Assembly: GCA_959347315.1 (NCBI GenBank)
Contig: OY365813.1
Location: forward strand, 18,608,880-18,672,879
Length of the DNA stretch: 64,000 bases
Origin: Bimastos eiseni
Taxonomy: Eukaryota > Annelida > Clitellata > Crassiclitellata > Lumbricidae
Direction: 5' to 3'
Position 1 is the first letter of the stretch, and each line of letters opens with the position of its first letter. Positions 9,884 to 24,800 of this stretch are shown one piece after another. Both the position numbers and the translations under genes were made by a program. The notes below the pieces were generated by a model. The model was not told where the DNA came from. It saw nothing but the letters and a program-made list of their open reading frames with translations, and did no database searches.

Positions 9884-12800
9884 CTGCAGTGACACAAAAT
9901 ATTTTGGTTTTATAAATGCATAAGCAAGTATATTCCAAAATATGCCAATCACAGATCATTGGTCAATTTGAATCTCGATTTCAATATCAGAAGAAAAAGT
10001 TTGAATTTCAATCGAATCTTGAATTGAATTGTCAGGCACCAGTTTGAAATTTGTGCGGTGTACACTCGATAGCACGGGCATTGTCATGGTAACACAGTCA
10101 ATCAATCAATCAATCGAAAATACTTGATATCGTGCCCTTCAAGATATCTACTCAGAGGCACAGTCATCACTAAGCAAATATCAAAGCTTCGTAGGCCCTT
10201 GTGAATTAGCTGGCGCCCTTAGATTTCGAGTGGTGCATCAGCTTGGAGATTACGCGAATCACACTTTGGCTAACATATATCTAATAGAAACAGTTTTAAA
10301 AGTCCATATAAAATCTTAACAATAAATGTCTTGTGCATAAGGCCGTCGGCTGAGAGGATTAAGCTGAGTAGTTCGAGTCCACCTAAGACGAGTCTGAATC
10401 AAGTCCAGGCAGGTTCGAGCCGAGTCCAAGTCACTAAAGATGGGATCCAAGTCCGAGTCCAATAACATAAAAATACACCAAAAAATGCCTTTAATCGGCA
10501 TAGGAAAAAATTATGGCACAATATATGCAAAGAATTGTTCATGTACTTATCCAAAGTGCACATTAAAAACAATAATTAGATGAAGTTTAGTTTGATAATC
10601 TCGCATGATGAGGACTCAATCAAAATCCTAGACGGTTAAGTATGTTACAAAGAGTTATTCCTAAGACAATGTGTTTTGAACTCCAGTATGGCGCCATTTT
10701 CTTCGCCTCGGCTGCGCCACAAATTAAATCATTTTAATCTAATTGTCATTATTATTAAGTGATTACACAAATGCTTAATTAAAATGAGATGCAGAATAGG
10801 TTTTACCGTGACAATCCCGTCGACCACACAATGAATGGAACTGAATTCAAGGGTAGTAGTATCGTCATGAGAATGACAAGAGATAAGCTCAGGCCGCACG
10901 CATTCTCGATATGAGGCACAAGAGTCACTCTCAGTCTTGTACGGAGCAAAACTGCCTACAGATAAAGAACAAAAACACTTCAATCCTTTGTAATATTCAA
11001 GCTAAATGCCGCAAGAGTGTCAATGTACCCAAATAGCACCACCGTCACATTCAAAACAGATACATATCATGTATAAATTATGCAACATAACATGTAGAAA
11101 TTAGGCATGTAACACATGCTTTTGTTGAAACCACAGTTGTTAAAATCTGAGGAGGCTTCAATAATTCTATTATACAGAGAAAAATTGAGCATGTTTAGTA
11201 TGGTCTGTAAACAGGATTATAAATGGCATAAACCCATTCAGTATGAAGAATCTTAACCAATCAATTCTTTGAAAAAATGCAAAACTGAGCACATACGATC
11301 GCTATAGAAACAACTGTACGATTACATTTACACAAACAATTACTGATCAATTACACAGATCTGTAAATATTTCGCTTCTAAATGAAATAGAATCTGAAGC
11401 AATGCCCGAAATTCTGTGACTTCTTTACCTTTATCAGGTGCACCAGGTAGGCAGCAATGAGGCCCAACGTGCCACACATAAAGAACGAGGCTAAGGCACC
11501 AGAAAGAAGCAGGATATACAGGACGCTGGTGAAGAATGCACCAACCCTGGATGGAAAATGCCACCTGAAAGATATTAAACGGAGAGAATTAACAAGTGAA
11601 AAGTTGGCTAAACAGATAAATTAACACAGGGCAATGGTGGTAACGCAGACATCAGTATCAGAAAACGATTATGGTTGCAATGTATTCTTAATTATAATAT
11701 TTGTGATATTAAGCTGTATGTAAGCCAGTGTGCGGATAAGGTCTGGCAAAATGGCATGATGAAGAATGCACTCAGTACTGACCCATTTACTTTACAATAA
11801 AAAGACAGATACAATACGTAAGACATAAACCGAGGAAGACTGACAGAGATAGAGAGAGAGACAGCGAGAGACAGAGCGAGAGAGATTGAACATGGAGACA
11901 AGCAGACAGACAGACAGACATGCAGACGAATGTAGAAGAAGAGGAGCAGCCCCATGGGTATGAAGTGTTAGCGACTTCGTTTTCTTAGCCTCAGCATATG
12001 AGCGCAGATGACCAGTCCTCTCCCATGCTGTCTCATCTTTCCACTGACAGTTCAGTGTGCTCATTATAGCAGGGTTGGCTACGGGAGGAGATGGAACAGA
12101 AACCCTGGACATCCCTGGTAGGAATTTGAATACTGATCAAATCAATCGAATCAAATCATTTATTCTGTAACCAACATAACAAATCAATCAAAAACTATTC
12201 TAAGCTACAAAATGATGTCACACGTTATGCTTGATAGCGGTCACAAGGAAAGGCCACGAAGGCATCAAAACGATCCCGCTAGTAGGGACATCTAAGTACA
12301 GTTCAAGAAGACAAACACGACGGCTGAGTGTACTACAGCAATTAAATCGTTATAATACAAGAGAGTCTTGACAAGCTGACAAAATTATCAAGTAAAATTA
12401 TTTTTAAATTGATGCTCCAGTATACTAACCACTGCACTAACCTTAAAGGTGAGTACTCCAAATTGAAAGCAGCGGCTTTCAGTCAATATATCACAGAGGA
12501 AATCGTCTACCCAAACAATTTCCACAGCTAAAATGGTGAAACCACTTACCGTTGATAACAGCTGACGAACAACTTTGACTGCAAAGTCAGAACGCCTTCA
12601 ACCGCTCTCCCATAGAACGTCATAAAGGCAAATGCGAACGCATAGAGAAAGAGTGGAGACATTCTGTGCCACATATTCTGCTCCTGGAGAATCAATGAAT
12701 CGTCGTCTGGTAGTCCAAACATCTTCACAACATCGTAACTCTTCAGATGCCTAAAATAAAACGAAACAAACTGTTGCCATAATCGAGCACAACTTCGATG

Positions 12801-15800
12801 CTGGCCTACTCTTGATATGTGCTAGAATCATTTAATACAAAAACTTCCCAACTTTTTAACAACATTAATAAATAACTTGAGAAGTTATTGTTTAGCCAAT
12901 CGATACGCTTTAATGTTATTACGACCATCATTGAAGACAGTAAACTGCATACAGTCCAATAGGATTCACATCCAGATTGTAGCGTTCATCTTCTTCTAAC
13001 TAGTCAACCAATGAAAAAATTTATAATCAATAAAATTAAATCTTCCATAGAAGTACCAAAATGAGGAATATCAGACGTGATAGATAAACCTGTTTGATTG
13101 ATACGAAAAGCACAATGCATATGACAATTATAACATCACATCTAGTATTTATCCGTGTGATGTCTAGGGAGCAAGGGAGACCTAAAAGGGGCAAAACTCG
13201 CACTAAATAAAGGTCACCCCATTCACCGAAATTCAATGAAAAACCTAACTTAACAATATAGGATGTGCTTTACATTATATGTTTTACATGCTCAAACTAT
13301 GTGTTATTGTTAAATAAATTTATAACATGCACGCACGCACGCACACACACACACACACACACACACGCACGCACACACACACACACACGCACTGTCACAT
13401 AAAATTTGAAACTGAGGAGAGGGTGGTCAGATTTCCAGGAGAAGATGCAGTTAGATATGCAAGGTGTTTGAAAGCAAAGGAGAAACAGTACGCTTTGAGC
13501 TGCTTTATAAATAAAGGAAGTCAATTTCGAGCTACGAAGAGAGAGTGGCAGTCGATTCCTCTCCTTGAGAGCAGAGGCATAGAATGTATGAGACCCAATG
13601 ACTATGTGTTATGCAAAGATTAAACTGTGGTATTACACGATGAGAAAACGAAGTGCCACAGAGACTGGAACAACTCGGTACGGCTGAGCCCAGCGTCCGT
13701 GCGACTCCGAGAAACTCGGAACCACACCTGAAAAACATGAAACCAGACAAAGCGGTCCTTACCAACTCAAAGAACTCTTTTCTTGTTTTAATCATGTCCA
13801 AAATCAGATCAATTATATCACAAAAAAATAGCAAGTACACAGTTTGAAATATTCGGTTCTGTACTTCACATAAGTGTTGAAATAGTCGCTTCAATATTTC
13901 ATATAAGTAACGCTCAATTTAGTGCTTACATACGCAGTAGTCACATAGAAAAGTCGATTCGGCCTGTCACATAATTATGCTGAAAACTCAATTTAGTAAT
14001 TCGCATCGGTAACAGTTACGCTGAACAACTTAGTTAAGAATTTCACATAAATAGCACTCGTTTTGAAGAGCTCTATCGTCTGAACTAAATCTTCATAAAA
14101 TATTCACGTTCTAAGCAAATTCTCCATAAAATATTCACCTTCCAAGCAAGTTCTTCATAAACTATTCACTTTCCAAGCAAATTCTCAAAAAAATATTCAC
14201 CTTCCAAGCAAAGTCTCCATAAAATATTCAATTAACATTTGAATTTAAAATTATAATAACGTCCGTATTAGTAACCTTCTGCACCGAATCTGCGTAGCTG
14301 CCAGCAGAGCACCATCAACACCTGCATGACAAGGAATGGCATGATATACACTCCGTAGAATCGGACAAGCTGAAAGCACAAAACAATCAACGTTACACTT
14401 CCGATTGCAGTAATGACAAACATAACAAATTAATTACATTGTCGCTTCTTTGCATAGTATGTACAGATTCAATATACTCAGTAGGTCTGGGCAGATGATT
14501 GAACCTGTACCCCCACTTAACAGGCCAATCCATTAAGCTATCGCGTCCTAAGATCCAAACACAGTTTGAAAAGTCGGTTAAACTCGCAAAACATGTTTAC
14601 CAACCTGACCAAACAACTCCGAAAACGAGAGTCTCAGAGTGACTCGATAGGTACAGGATGGGTCAAGATAGATATGAAGTTGAGCATTTTCAGTGAAGTC
14701 TGTTGGTCGACCACTCTGAAGTTTCAGCGATAACCGCGTGCTTTCGCCTGGTCTTAGAACAAAGCAACTCAATTAAATGGTTGACATCAGGAACTACTTG
14801 CTAAAATAAGTCCCAGCTGATGAACAATTGGCATCTGTGTGGAAAATGATTGCTCAGTGGTTGAAATGATTGCTCAGTGGTTGACATGATTGCTCAGTGA
14901 TTGAGATGATTGCTCAATGGTTGAAATGATTGCTTAGTGGTTGAAATGATTGCTCAATGTTGATCGATCATTGGTTGGAATGATAGTTCAGTGGTTCAAA
15001 TTAACGTTCAATGGTCGAAATGACTGTTCAATGACTTAAATGCTTTTCTTAAATCCCACTGGACTATATCCAGCTTAGGCAGAAGAGATATCAATAATAA
15101 ATTTACACTTGGAAATAATAACAAACATTTAAATCACTAAAAAATTCAATGGCATTGTTTCAAATTCAATGGTATTGTTTCAAATGCCACTTTTACGAGA
15201 GCCCATAAAAAGCGAGAAACGAGTGAATAGCAAAGTGAGACGAAACTTACTGAAGCGTTGCATACGTGTCTTCATGACTCCATGGTACGTGCAACTTGAC
15301 CACAGCAGCCACAGGAACGTCTGTAACATCAAAGAGGCAGGTTAAATGGCAGAATGTAACATGCTGAACATTAGAAGGATGCAGGTTCAATACCTATAAG
15401 CCCATAAAAATTAACTCAGCCTTCCATTTGCCAGGTGGAATTGGTAAAATGAGCAGCAGGACAGATGGGCGTCTTGAAGGGCTGCCTTACAGTTAAAATC
15501 AACTTCTGTAAACCTGTTATCATCTGTTACTGCTACATAACATAATCTTAGTGTGTATTTGTCAGTTTAACACTTTGAGCGTGACTGACGTAATGATAAG
15601 TCAATCATTTCACATCGCAGCACGCGACTGACGGTAACTGCTGTCATTCAGCATGCCCAACTACATTGCTATAAAATTGGCTAATCAGCGTCCTGGGAAT
15701 CTTTTCTACCGTGTCTCAGATGCAAATATGACTGCCTGGTGCATAACGATGTATGCTGCTATTGTTACCTGAAGCCGTATATATATATATATATATAAAT

Positions 15801-18800
15801 ATCTATCTATACATGCGGTCTCTTGGCAGCCTCTTACGAGGCGGTCAGGGAAAGTTGTACCAAGGGAAAAAATATATATGTTCTATGTATGTATGGATTG
15901 TGTATGTATATAATACTATGAATATATGCTACATATATGCTCATACGGATAATACGTATATGCTACATATATGCATGCATGTACTAACGGAAAGTTCTAC
16001 ACGTTGTGCGTATTGCAAGTTAGAGCATAGCGATGAACGTCTTAGTGTGTACTGCCGTGGTGTATGCTCTGTCATTCTCAAGTAATTCGCAGTCTCATCT
16101 CAACTGACAACTGTCAGCAACTGACAGCTGGCCGACGATCGGCCAGCTGAAGCTTCGGTTGCCCCAAGGGCATTTCTCCACCACAAGTCGTCTGACCTAT
16201 CACGACTGGCAGGACAACACTACATGGACATACTACCGCCCACTGAGCGCAAACAGTCACCAAGTCATAGATGTGTTGTGTGCTACAAGTGTGGACAGCG
16301 CAAAGAGACACGTTATTTCTGCCGCGCATGTCCTTCTAAGTCTGCACTCTGTGTCGTGCCATGTTATGAGGATTACCATTCAACTGCAGACTTTTAGCCA
16401 GGTTACTATAGAATAGAGTAGAGTACAGAACAGTAACCAAGAGGTACTTTTCATTTATATTGTTTTGTTTTACATTTCAAAGTTACTATAAATTACAAAT
16501 GCTTTCCAATATCTTCACATTATTGCTTATTGCCGATATGGCTGCCACGTGCTTTCAATAATTTCCGATAACCGCTAATAAGGCTGCCGCGTGCGGATAA
16601 TAATTGATCCCGCCGTCAAAATGTTAAAAGAGTAAACAGATATAATTTTAATAATTATTGTATGCATGAGCTAGTATGTATATTACAGTACCAGTGCTAG
16701 CTACAGTACCAGTGCTAGCTACAGTACCAGTGCTAGCCACAGTACCAGTGCTAGCTACAGCACCAGTGCTAACTACAGTACCAGTGCTAGCCACAGTATC
16801 AGTGCTAGCTTAACTGCTCCTCTTCTTGACGTTTTCCATCCTAAATATGTATGGCAGCATCTCCAAAACTGTATTCCGCGGAAACTCAGGGTTCCACAAG
16901 GTGAAGAAAGGGGTTCCGCAAAAAAACTTTCATAGGAGGCTTTTTGCTTAACATCCATGTATAATTTATATGATAGAGAATGTATTCAAATGTCATTGTA
17001 ATCAACATTTATGTTATTATTAGTCTAATCAAGGCCTAAAACAATAATTGTCTGCATTTTCAAGCGTTTGTACCTTCAACAGAATATGTTTAATCTTGCA
17101 TGGGGTTTCTGCAAAAATAATTAATATCAAAAGGGTTCCACGGCCAAAAAAGATTTGGAAACGCTGATGTATGGCAAAGAATGAAATAATAAGTAACAAA
17201 AAAGATGAAACAGTTCAAACATAAAATATTCACCAGAATTTTTTTCTGTGCAATGTACAGACTCGATGTTGACCGCATAGGCCTGAAGCGGCACTTCAAG
17301 TCCGGCCAACGATACATTGTAAAATGTCGCCTTCTCCTTGGTGCGGTCCAGGATAACCAACTCCGACCTCCATAGGAAAGTCAATAAGTGCGGCAAAGTC
17401 ACTTCCAGATGACGGTCGGCCACTTCGTAAACATCCACGCTCATCTTGACCTATGAGCAAAGAAGAGCAATTATTCAGAGTTTGAGAAACAAAGATAAAA
17501 CTCTTGTTATGAACCAGATGATTAGGAGATTCCCTTCTCAGCATCAAACCCACACAAAAAATAGTCAGCATGACAAGAGAGACGGAAATACGATTTAAAA
17601 CATGAATTAAGACAGGGTATAATGCACTATTCACCAACACAACTGAGGCTATGTCACATTTTAAAATTAGAATCAAAAGGTCAGAATTGATACAGAGAAT
17701 AATCGTAATTGCAGTTATAACCGGATATTTGTGCTTCTGAGTAGATATCTTGATTGAAGAGGCGCTAAATAAATGCTCGATTATAGTACATTAGGTGGCG
17801 TTCCGGCGTGTTGACACTGACTCAACCCGGCTGTGCAAGACTGTCCTATTTAGCTGGGGGCTGGGGTTGGGTCGGGAGCGCTTCTGAGTAGATGTCTTGA
17901 AGGGGCGCTATATAAATCCTCCAAATAAATCAAATAAATTACATTTATAAAGCATCGCTTAGAGAAAAAAACTCCTCAGTGACACTCCCGACCCCAACCC
18001 ATATTTTCATGCGATATCCTTGTACAAACAATATGGGTCCAATCAGAAGCTCATAGGCATAATGACAAGTCTTCATTTTTATTATGAGCATACAAAGCAA
18101 ACTTACTGGCTTTGATGACTTTGGAACATGCACAACCAAGTTCGTAAACGCAGAGTGCTCGCTAACATCCACGTGAACGACCTAGCGGGCAAATGAAAAC
18201 AAGGAAACATAAAATGAAGAAGTTATAAAGCTTTGGTTTTGAAACAGTTGAATAACAAGTAAAATTTAATAATACGATTAAACATAATCCACTTTTCGTT
18301 ACATGAAGATATAAAAAGACAAGTTAGTACAGCTAATACACCACAGCGGAAATGTTCTGGTAGCTGATTTGTTTATTCGTGCCATTAGAATGCTCATCCT
18401 TATGTTGCTCTAGATAAATAAAACAAAAACGATCAGTCGAGCTTATATGATCTTACCCTAAGCTTCAGTTTGCTTGGAGGAATCAAGCGTGCCTCATGAT
18501 CGAAACTTGTGATCTGTTTGCTACGAAATTAACCAACAGTACAGTAATTTTAATGAATCCTGTAAAGTAATGTAATTATAAGTAAATACAACTAATGGTC
18601 AGGAACCTTGACATTAAAACCAATGCCATAAAACGTAGGCAGTGCTAGGCACGTTTAAAAAACGTGATATAAACAATTCAATTAAGGTGAGTTTTAAACT
18701 AGGAACAAAATTACAACACTGTAAACAGTAATCCAAAATTTATTAATCACCACTCGCCTCTGATTAGTTGTACTGACTGGTTGTACTGTGAGAGGCGCTT

Positions 18801-21800
18801 TATAAATCCGTAAATATAAAATAGAATAGAATAGAGAGGTCAGGGATGCTCCTGACCCAAACTACTGACCATCTATCTGCTTCAGGCTGCACTGAACATC
18901 CACCAATCCACGGAAAGTTGTCCTAAAAATTCAGATAACAAACCAGATGAATATAAACGCCGCACAAGATTTTATCCAAGTAGATGCTAACATCTGTACT
19001 GCTTAGGCAGTACAGATCCGTAAGGCCAACTCCTGACAATGTCATCTAGCGTATAATGTTGCTTTGCCGTACACTGTGTATTGGTGCACTATGGTTCTGT
19101 GCCAGATATGTTGGTGCAAGAACATTTATGTGTTTGCCTTTCAGGCCCTCAATTACTAAACTGGTCGTTTAACACACATATTGTTAACAGATTCAGACAA
19201 TCAGATAAACAACAACACAGTAATTCGAGTAGCAGTATTGTCTCATTATTATTATAATTATTATTATTATTATTACAGTAATTTTAGATAGTGCCCCTAT
19301 CTAGTATCAAGCTCCTATCTAGCTTCAAGTTTGCCCACTCAGAAGCGCTTCCAGCTCAACCTCGACCGAACAGAACAGTCTTAAGAGAGTAGCGTAATGT
19401 AATGTAAACACAAAAATTATTATTTCTGCTTTAATAACAACCCATTAAATGTATTTTGGAATAATATTTCAAAGCATTAACAAAACAATATAAATAGGAC
19501 GAAAATAATCGAAAAATAACAGATATAATACAGGATTTGAACACTGACGGTGTTGGTGACGGCAACCAATGCAAATTGTGTCGAATCCTCCTGGCTGGTT
19601 TCTATCGCTTGGTAAAACCCATTAGAGACCTGAATGAAACAAGAATAATGCTAAAACACATATTATGGTACGGGTCACTCGGTCAATGGACCATAAGGGT
19701 CACTTGATCAATGAACCATTCAGTACAGCATTACCGTATGATCACTTATTAAGCAATCCATGATTATGGTAGTGTTCTGCTGGATGCTTGTTTGGTGGCT
19801 ACTCACCTGTTTTGCTTCATAGTTCCATAATCTTTCCTTTGAAGCCATCCACGTCACGTTGACATCGAGTACCGTATTCCTGTCTTCCTTTGGCATCTCG
19901 TACGACTTTGAACCTGTGTTACTTTCGTAGTGATACTCAAAGGCGCGACGACAAACAGAGCGATCGTCCCATATCTGGGGGAAAAACATGCATTAAATAA
20001 ACTGTTAGAATTTGTTGTCTAGCGCACAATTGGTCGAATCCCACACAAGTACAAGTACACAAGTACAAACTGCAATCGTCGATGGAAAGAGAGGCAATGT
20101 ATGGATGATATAAATGAGGATATAGCAAGACTTGAACTAACACGTTCGCTCCTATATGTATCTGGGCATTTATGAAGCGCCTCTACCAGCGGTAACTACT
20201 CGGAGGCTTCGCCATCTTATCCTCCCACCAACAGCATACTCATTACAGCTGAATTAGCTAGAGGGTGCAGGTGGAACAGAAATCATAAAAGAAATTTCTG
20301 CCATGGCGGGAATTCGAACCCTCGACCTCTCAGCTGGCAGTTCACCAAGCTAACCAACCCCGAGTATAAACCATATCATATCGATTTATCGGCAACGAGG
20401 CAGTCTCGAACTTGGCATTGTTGAGTCTAGGTACTGTTGAGTCTAGGCATTGTTAAGACACAAAAAACACAATAGGCATCGTAGGTAAACAGAGACAATA
20501 ATCCCCCTACGCAACCCCATAACACAGTAGAACTATCAAAGCAACCAATTTCGTGAATAATGAAATAAATGCATGGTTTGTTTCCTTAGTAATTCTAACC
20601 TGATTCGTTTTCTTATCGACACAATCAAACATAGCCTTGACTGTAGCCAAAATAATCTGCTTACACCTGGGAAACAAATAACAAAAGGAATATTTATTAC
20701 AGACTGCTCTAGGCCATAAAAATGTCAGTTATATCTTTTACCAAACAACAGCAATGGGGAGTGGCTTCAATATATATAAGTTTTAAGCTATGGCTATTAT
20801 GCATAAAGACTCCTCGAAAAACCACCTCATAAAGAGCATAATTATTATGTTTTTAGACCATTTTGAGCACCAACTAAGAAACTCTACGAAATTTCGACAA
20901 GTCCACATTAAGCAACCATGGAAATTAGGTGGCCATGTTGAAACAAATACTTCTGACTATAAGATCTACTGGTATGTCTCAAGTGCATACTATTATCATC
21001 CTAAAGGCTCAGTAACAAATACTTAAGCCCTTAAAAGGATCAATTTTTAGCCTGACAAAGCATGATCATGATTCAGCTATTAAAATTACTCGTAATTGCA
21101 ATTTTTTTTAATCAATTACATTTCTCGATGTATTTTGTAATCATGTTTCCTGTCCCAGAGTAGTCTGTAATAAAATTATTACAAGCAATTGACCCATCCC
21201 TGAGCATGATAGGCTCTTCAACTGTTTCTCATTAATTTTAAAGAACCACAGAATAAGAAAGAAAATCACCTCTTCTAACAAGAAGCACTCAGAAAAATCA
21301 GAAGACACTCTACAACAATAAGTAAATGCTCACCACACATGAGCAAGATGGTCGGTCGAGACCCATGCCTTTGGAATCGACATTGTCTACAGGAAAACAG
21401 ATTTCAAATAACAATGAAAGCTATTTTGCAATAAAAACTAACATCACACTGAATCACATCAGTTATTCATTTCACTAGGTAAGATTATAACTTATGGTAA
21501 TTCATACAAATCAGTCGATAGTTTTAAAGCTTAAATTAAATGAACATGGTAGTCAAATCATTAATTATTTACTTATAAAGAAAATCTATATACTCTCCAG
21601 GAAAATCAACATAGGAGTTTTTGCACCATTATAAAGGATGTTAGCAAGTGAGAATGTTCTTAAGACGCATCAGTCTGCAAACATTTATATTTGATTACCA
21701 ATGATAGAGCGAAGACCGTGAAGAGGTGCTACATAAGTTTCGACCAACTGATTGATTGATTCTATTCTGGGAAACTAACCGATGAGGTAATCTGATGTTT

Positions 21801-24800
21801 ACAGTCAACAATCTGTAAAATCAAAAATAAACATTTTCAGAATGATTAGTAGCACCATAATAATTTATCCCAACTGACTTTTTGCTTTCATATCCCAAGT
21901 ATATTAAGCGTGAATTTGACGAAAATGCACAACTGTCTAACTGAAATAAGTTATATGAAAGCTTACAAGAAAATGAGAACACTAAGCAAAAGCAAATTCA
22001 AAAGTTCAAAAATTCAAAATCTTAATTTATAAGCAATCTAAATGCAAATTCAAAAGTAAGCCCAATAAGTTTGAAAATCCTAAAGCAACACAAAAGCAAA
22101 TTCAAAAACAAACCCAGAAGCAATCCATAAGCAACTCCAAAAGCAATCCCAAACACGAATCCAAAAGCAACTCTAGACCTTGTTGAGAGAAGTCAGTCCA
22201 CTGCGGACAAGTACATCCCGATATCCTCCTCCAGTGGAAACAACGAGAGCATCTGTTTCTGAACTATTGGCCCATTGTTCATTGACCTTCTTGTAGAATT
22301 CTGCCAGGAAAGGGTCGATGGCAATGACCGGCATCAGATGTGGTGTTGCCTGGGTTAGAATCCCACTCACAAGGGTCGGGTCGAAATCGGGCAAAGTGTA
22401 TAAAGCCCTGGCTAACATGCCACCCTAAAGTTCAACAGAAAACTCAATTCAATTCATAAGGCGACCAAAACAAAACTTTTAATTTAATAAACAAATAATG
22501 GTATAAAACACAACATCATACCAAAACACTGTTCAGTGAGAACTGGCTATACTATAGGTTTTCTGGTTACAATTTAGTACTAAAGTTTTTACTCTTATTT
22601 TTCTTCAGCCACCATAAATACATTCTAGTTTATGATTTTTCCCATACTTACAAATTGGTTTGAGCGCTTGGCCAGTAATGTGAATAGCATAAGTTTGAGT
22701 CTTACTAGAGGCAGTAGGGCATAACCGGAAATCACCTAGGACATTCGCCTCGGCCGAATATTGGATTATTCATAAGTATTCGACTCGGCAAATATTACAC
22801 CCACAAATAGCTAAAAATAACTTTTTTTGATAAAATAATATTTTTTCATCAAATAAATTTAGGGTTAACGGAGTTACTTATAAGTTATTGATTATTTAAG
22901 CAAGAACTTAACATTCCATTGAATTTCCTTTAAAATAATGAAGCTAATTTATATATTTTAATTTCTTTTGGTTGCATTCCTCAGGTGGCAACCAAATCAG
23001 TAATTTTTCCTGCTTTAATCGGATCCACCTACTTTCCAGTAAACATTAGAGAGTAAAGAAGTCATTGATAACACCATATTTCAAATTCTATAACAAGGCT
23101 TTACATTTTTTCACAAATAAAGTTATTAAATAATAAGTATATTGTTATAGCCTAGAGTGCGATGACATGCTATATGAAAGATATTGTTCTAGATTCTGCA
23201 TCGACTATGGATAGTTCTCCGTAGCTGTGCACGTGGCAGGTTAACTACGCCTTGCCTATGGATGGTACTCGCTCCCAGTCGCTGGCCAGATTTGCCGCTA
23301 CTGTTCGGTTCGTACCCGGATCCGGCAAATAGTTCATCCAAATACTCGGATTCGGTACTCGGTGGAAATTGTCTACTCGGTTATGCCCTAAGAGGCAGTA
23401 GTGAAGGAACCCTTTTTCATATGAATAAATAGAAAAGTAAAACAAAGTAATAAATGAATTAATAATAAGGAAACCAAACAGGCAATTGAGACGAACTCAC
23501 CATCGAATGGCCGACAATAAAAACGGATTTCGGTTGATTGTCTTTCAAGTGAGAATACAGACGTAGGATATGTCTGATGCAAAGGTTGGCAAACTCTGTC
23601 ACCAGAAAACAAATCCATGAAACATCTCTCAACTGGATAAATGCACTGACTGTACTACAACAAAAGAGAATGATCGTTACTCAGCTCTCTCCCTCTCTTT
23701 CTCTCTCAACTCTCACTCCATCTCCTTCTCTCTCTCTTTCTCTCTCGTACTCTATCTCTCTCTCTCATTCTCGCACTCTCTCTCTCGTTCTTTTTCTATC
23801 TCTCTTGCTCTGTCTCTCCCTTGCCATCTGAGCTTCCCAATGCAGTGCACAAGTATCTTGCTGACCTGTAAGAATCTGAAACTCTGACCTCCCAGTTGAC
23901 AGTTCAGTGCATTTCCCACTAAACATCACCAATTACCAATTAAAGCTGCAATAAAAATATCAGCTGCCTTTAGTTGGTTTTCAATTCTAGCCATCAATAT
24001 TGCCTCAATACTTGAATTATCATGATGATCACAACATCATAGACTATGACCACCATTTATCATCATCATCACTAATTACATTCATTTAATTACCTACCTG
24101 TCTGATCAAACAAGAACGGGCCATAAATTCCAGACAGCTCCTGAAAAACAAGGCAAGACTTTAATAACTCATCCATCATCTACTTCTAAGATAATATGTT
24201 AGCTTACCTGTATGTACATTGTACATATGTATGTATATATGCACGATTGTACGTATCTACGTATGTACGTACGTACATGCATACATACAGATATACGTAC
24301 GTACGTACGTGTCTAGATAATTTAAGCACTGGCTTTGTCAATTGACACAATTCCCAATAGATGATCAGATAAAGAACTATTTTAAAATTAACCAAATGCC
24401 AATAGTTCTTTAGTCAGAAGCAAGATCCCGCACATGCAAACCATTGGGTAACATCTGTACCAACAGGAAAAAATGTGGATGAAATGGCAAGAATGCAAAA
24501 TATCACAGACCTATGTTCTAGCCTATTTCTCTAAAACTGACTCATACAATAAGCACTCTTAGCCACCAAAAACAACCAACCATGGGTATCAAGTGTTAGC
24601 GACTTCAATTTCTTAGCCTCACCATATGAGGGTGGATGGCCAGTCCTCTTCCTCACTGTCCGATCTCCCCAATCCTTTGCATGGTTAACATACCCACTTT
24701 TTAAGCTATAATTTATGATGACAATAATGGGGGACTGTCTTACTTCACTCAGGTCAAGTGCGAAATAGTTGAAGTGGACCTTTGTCCCACGACTTTCGGC

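Noticed and set aside
16685..16810. CRISPR-like array
   Set aside because: Units are head-to-tail without spacers, in an intron of an animal gene; this is a minisatellite. The same applies to the other arrays.
23501..23637. Alternative acceptor at GAGAG or CCAG upstream giving a longer PGAP1 exon 7
   Set aside because: The extended reading inserts about ten residues absent from the family; the GTGACAG acceptor keeps phase and alignment.
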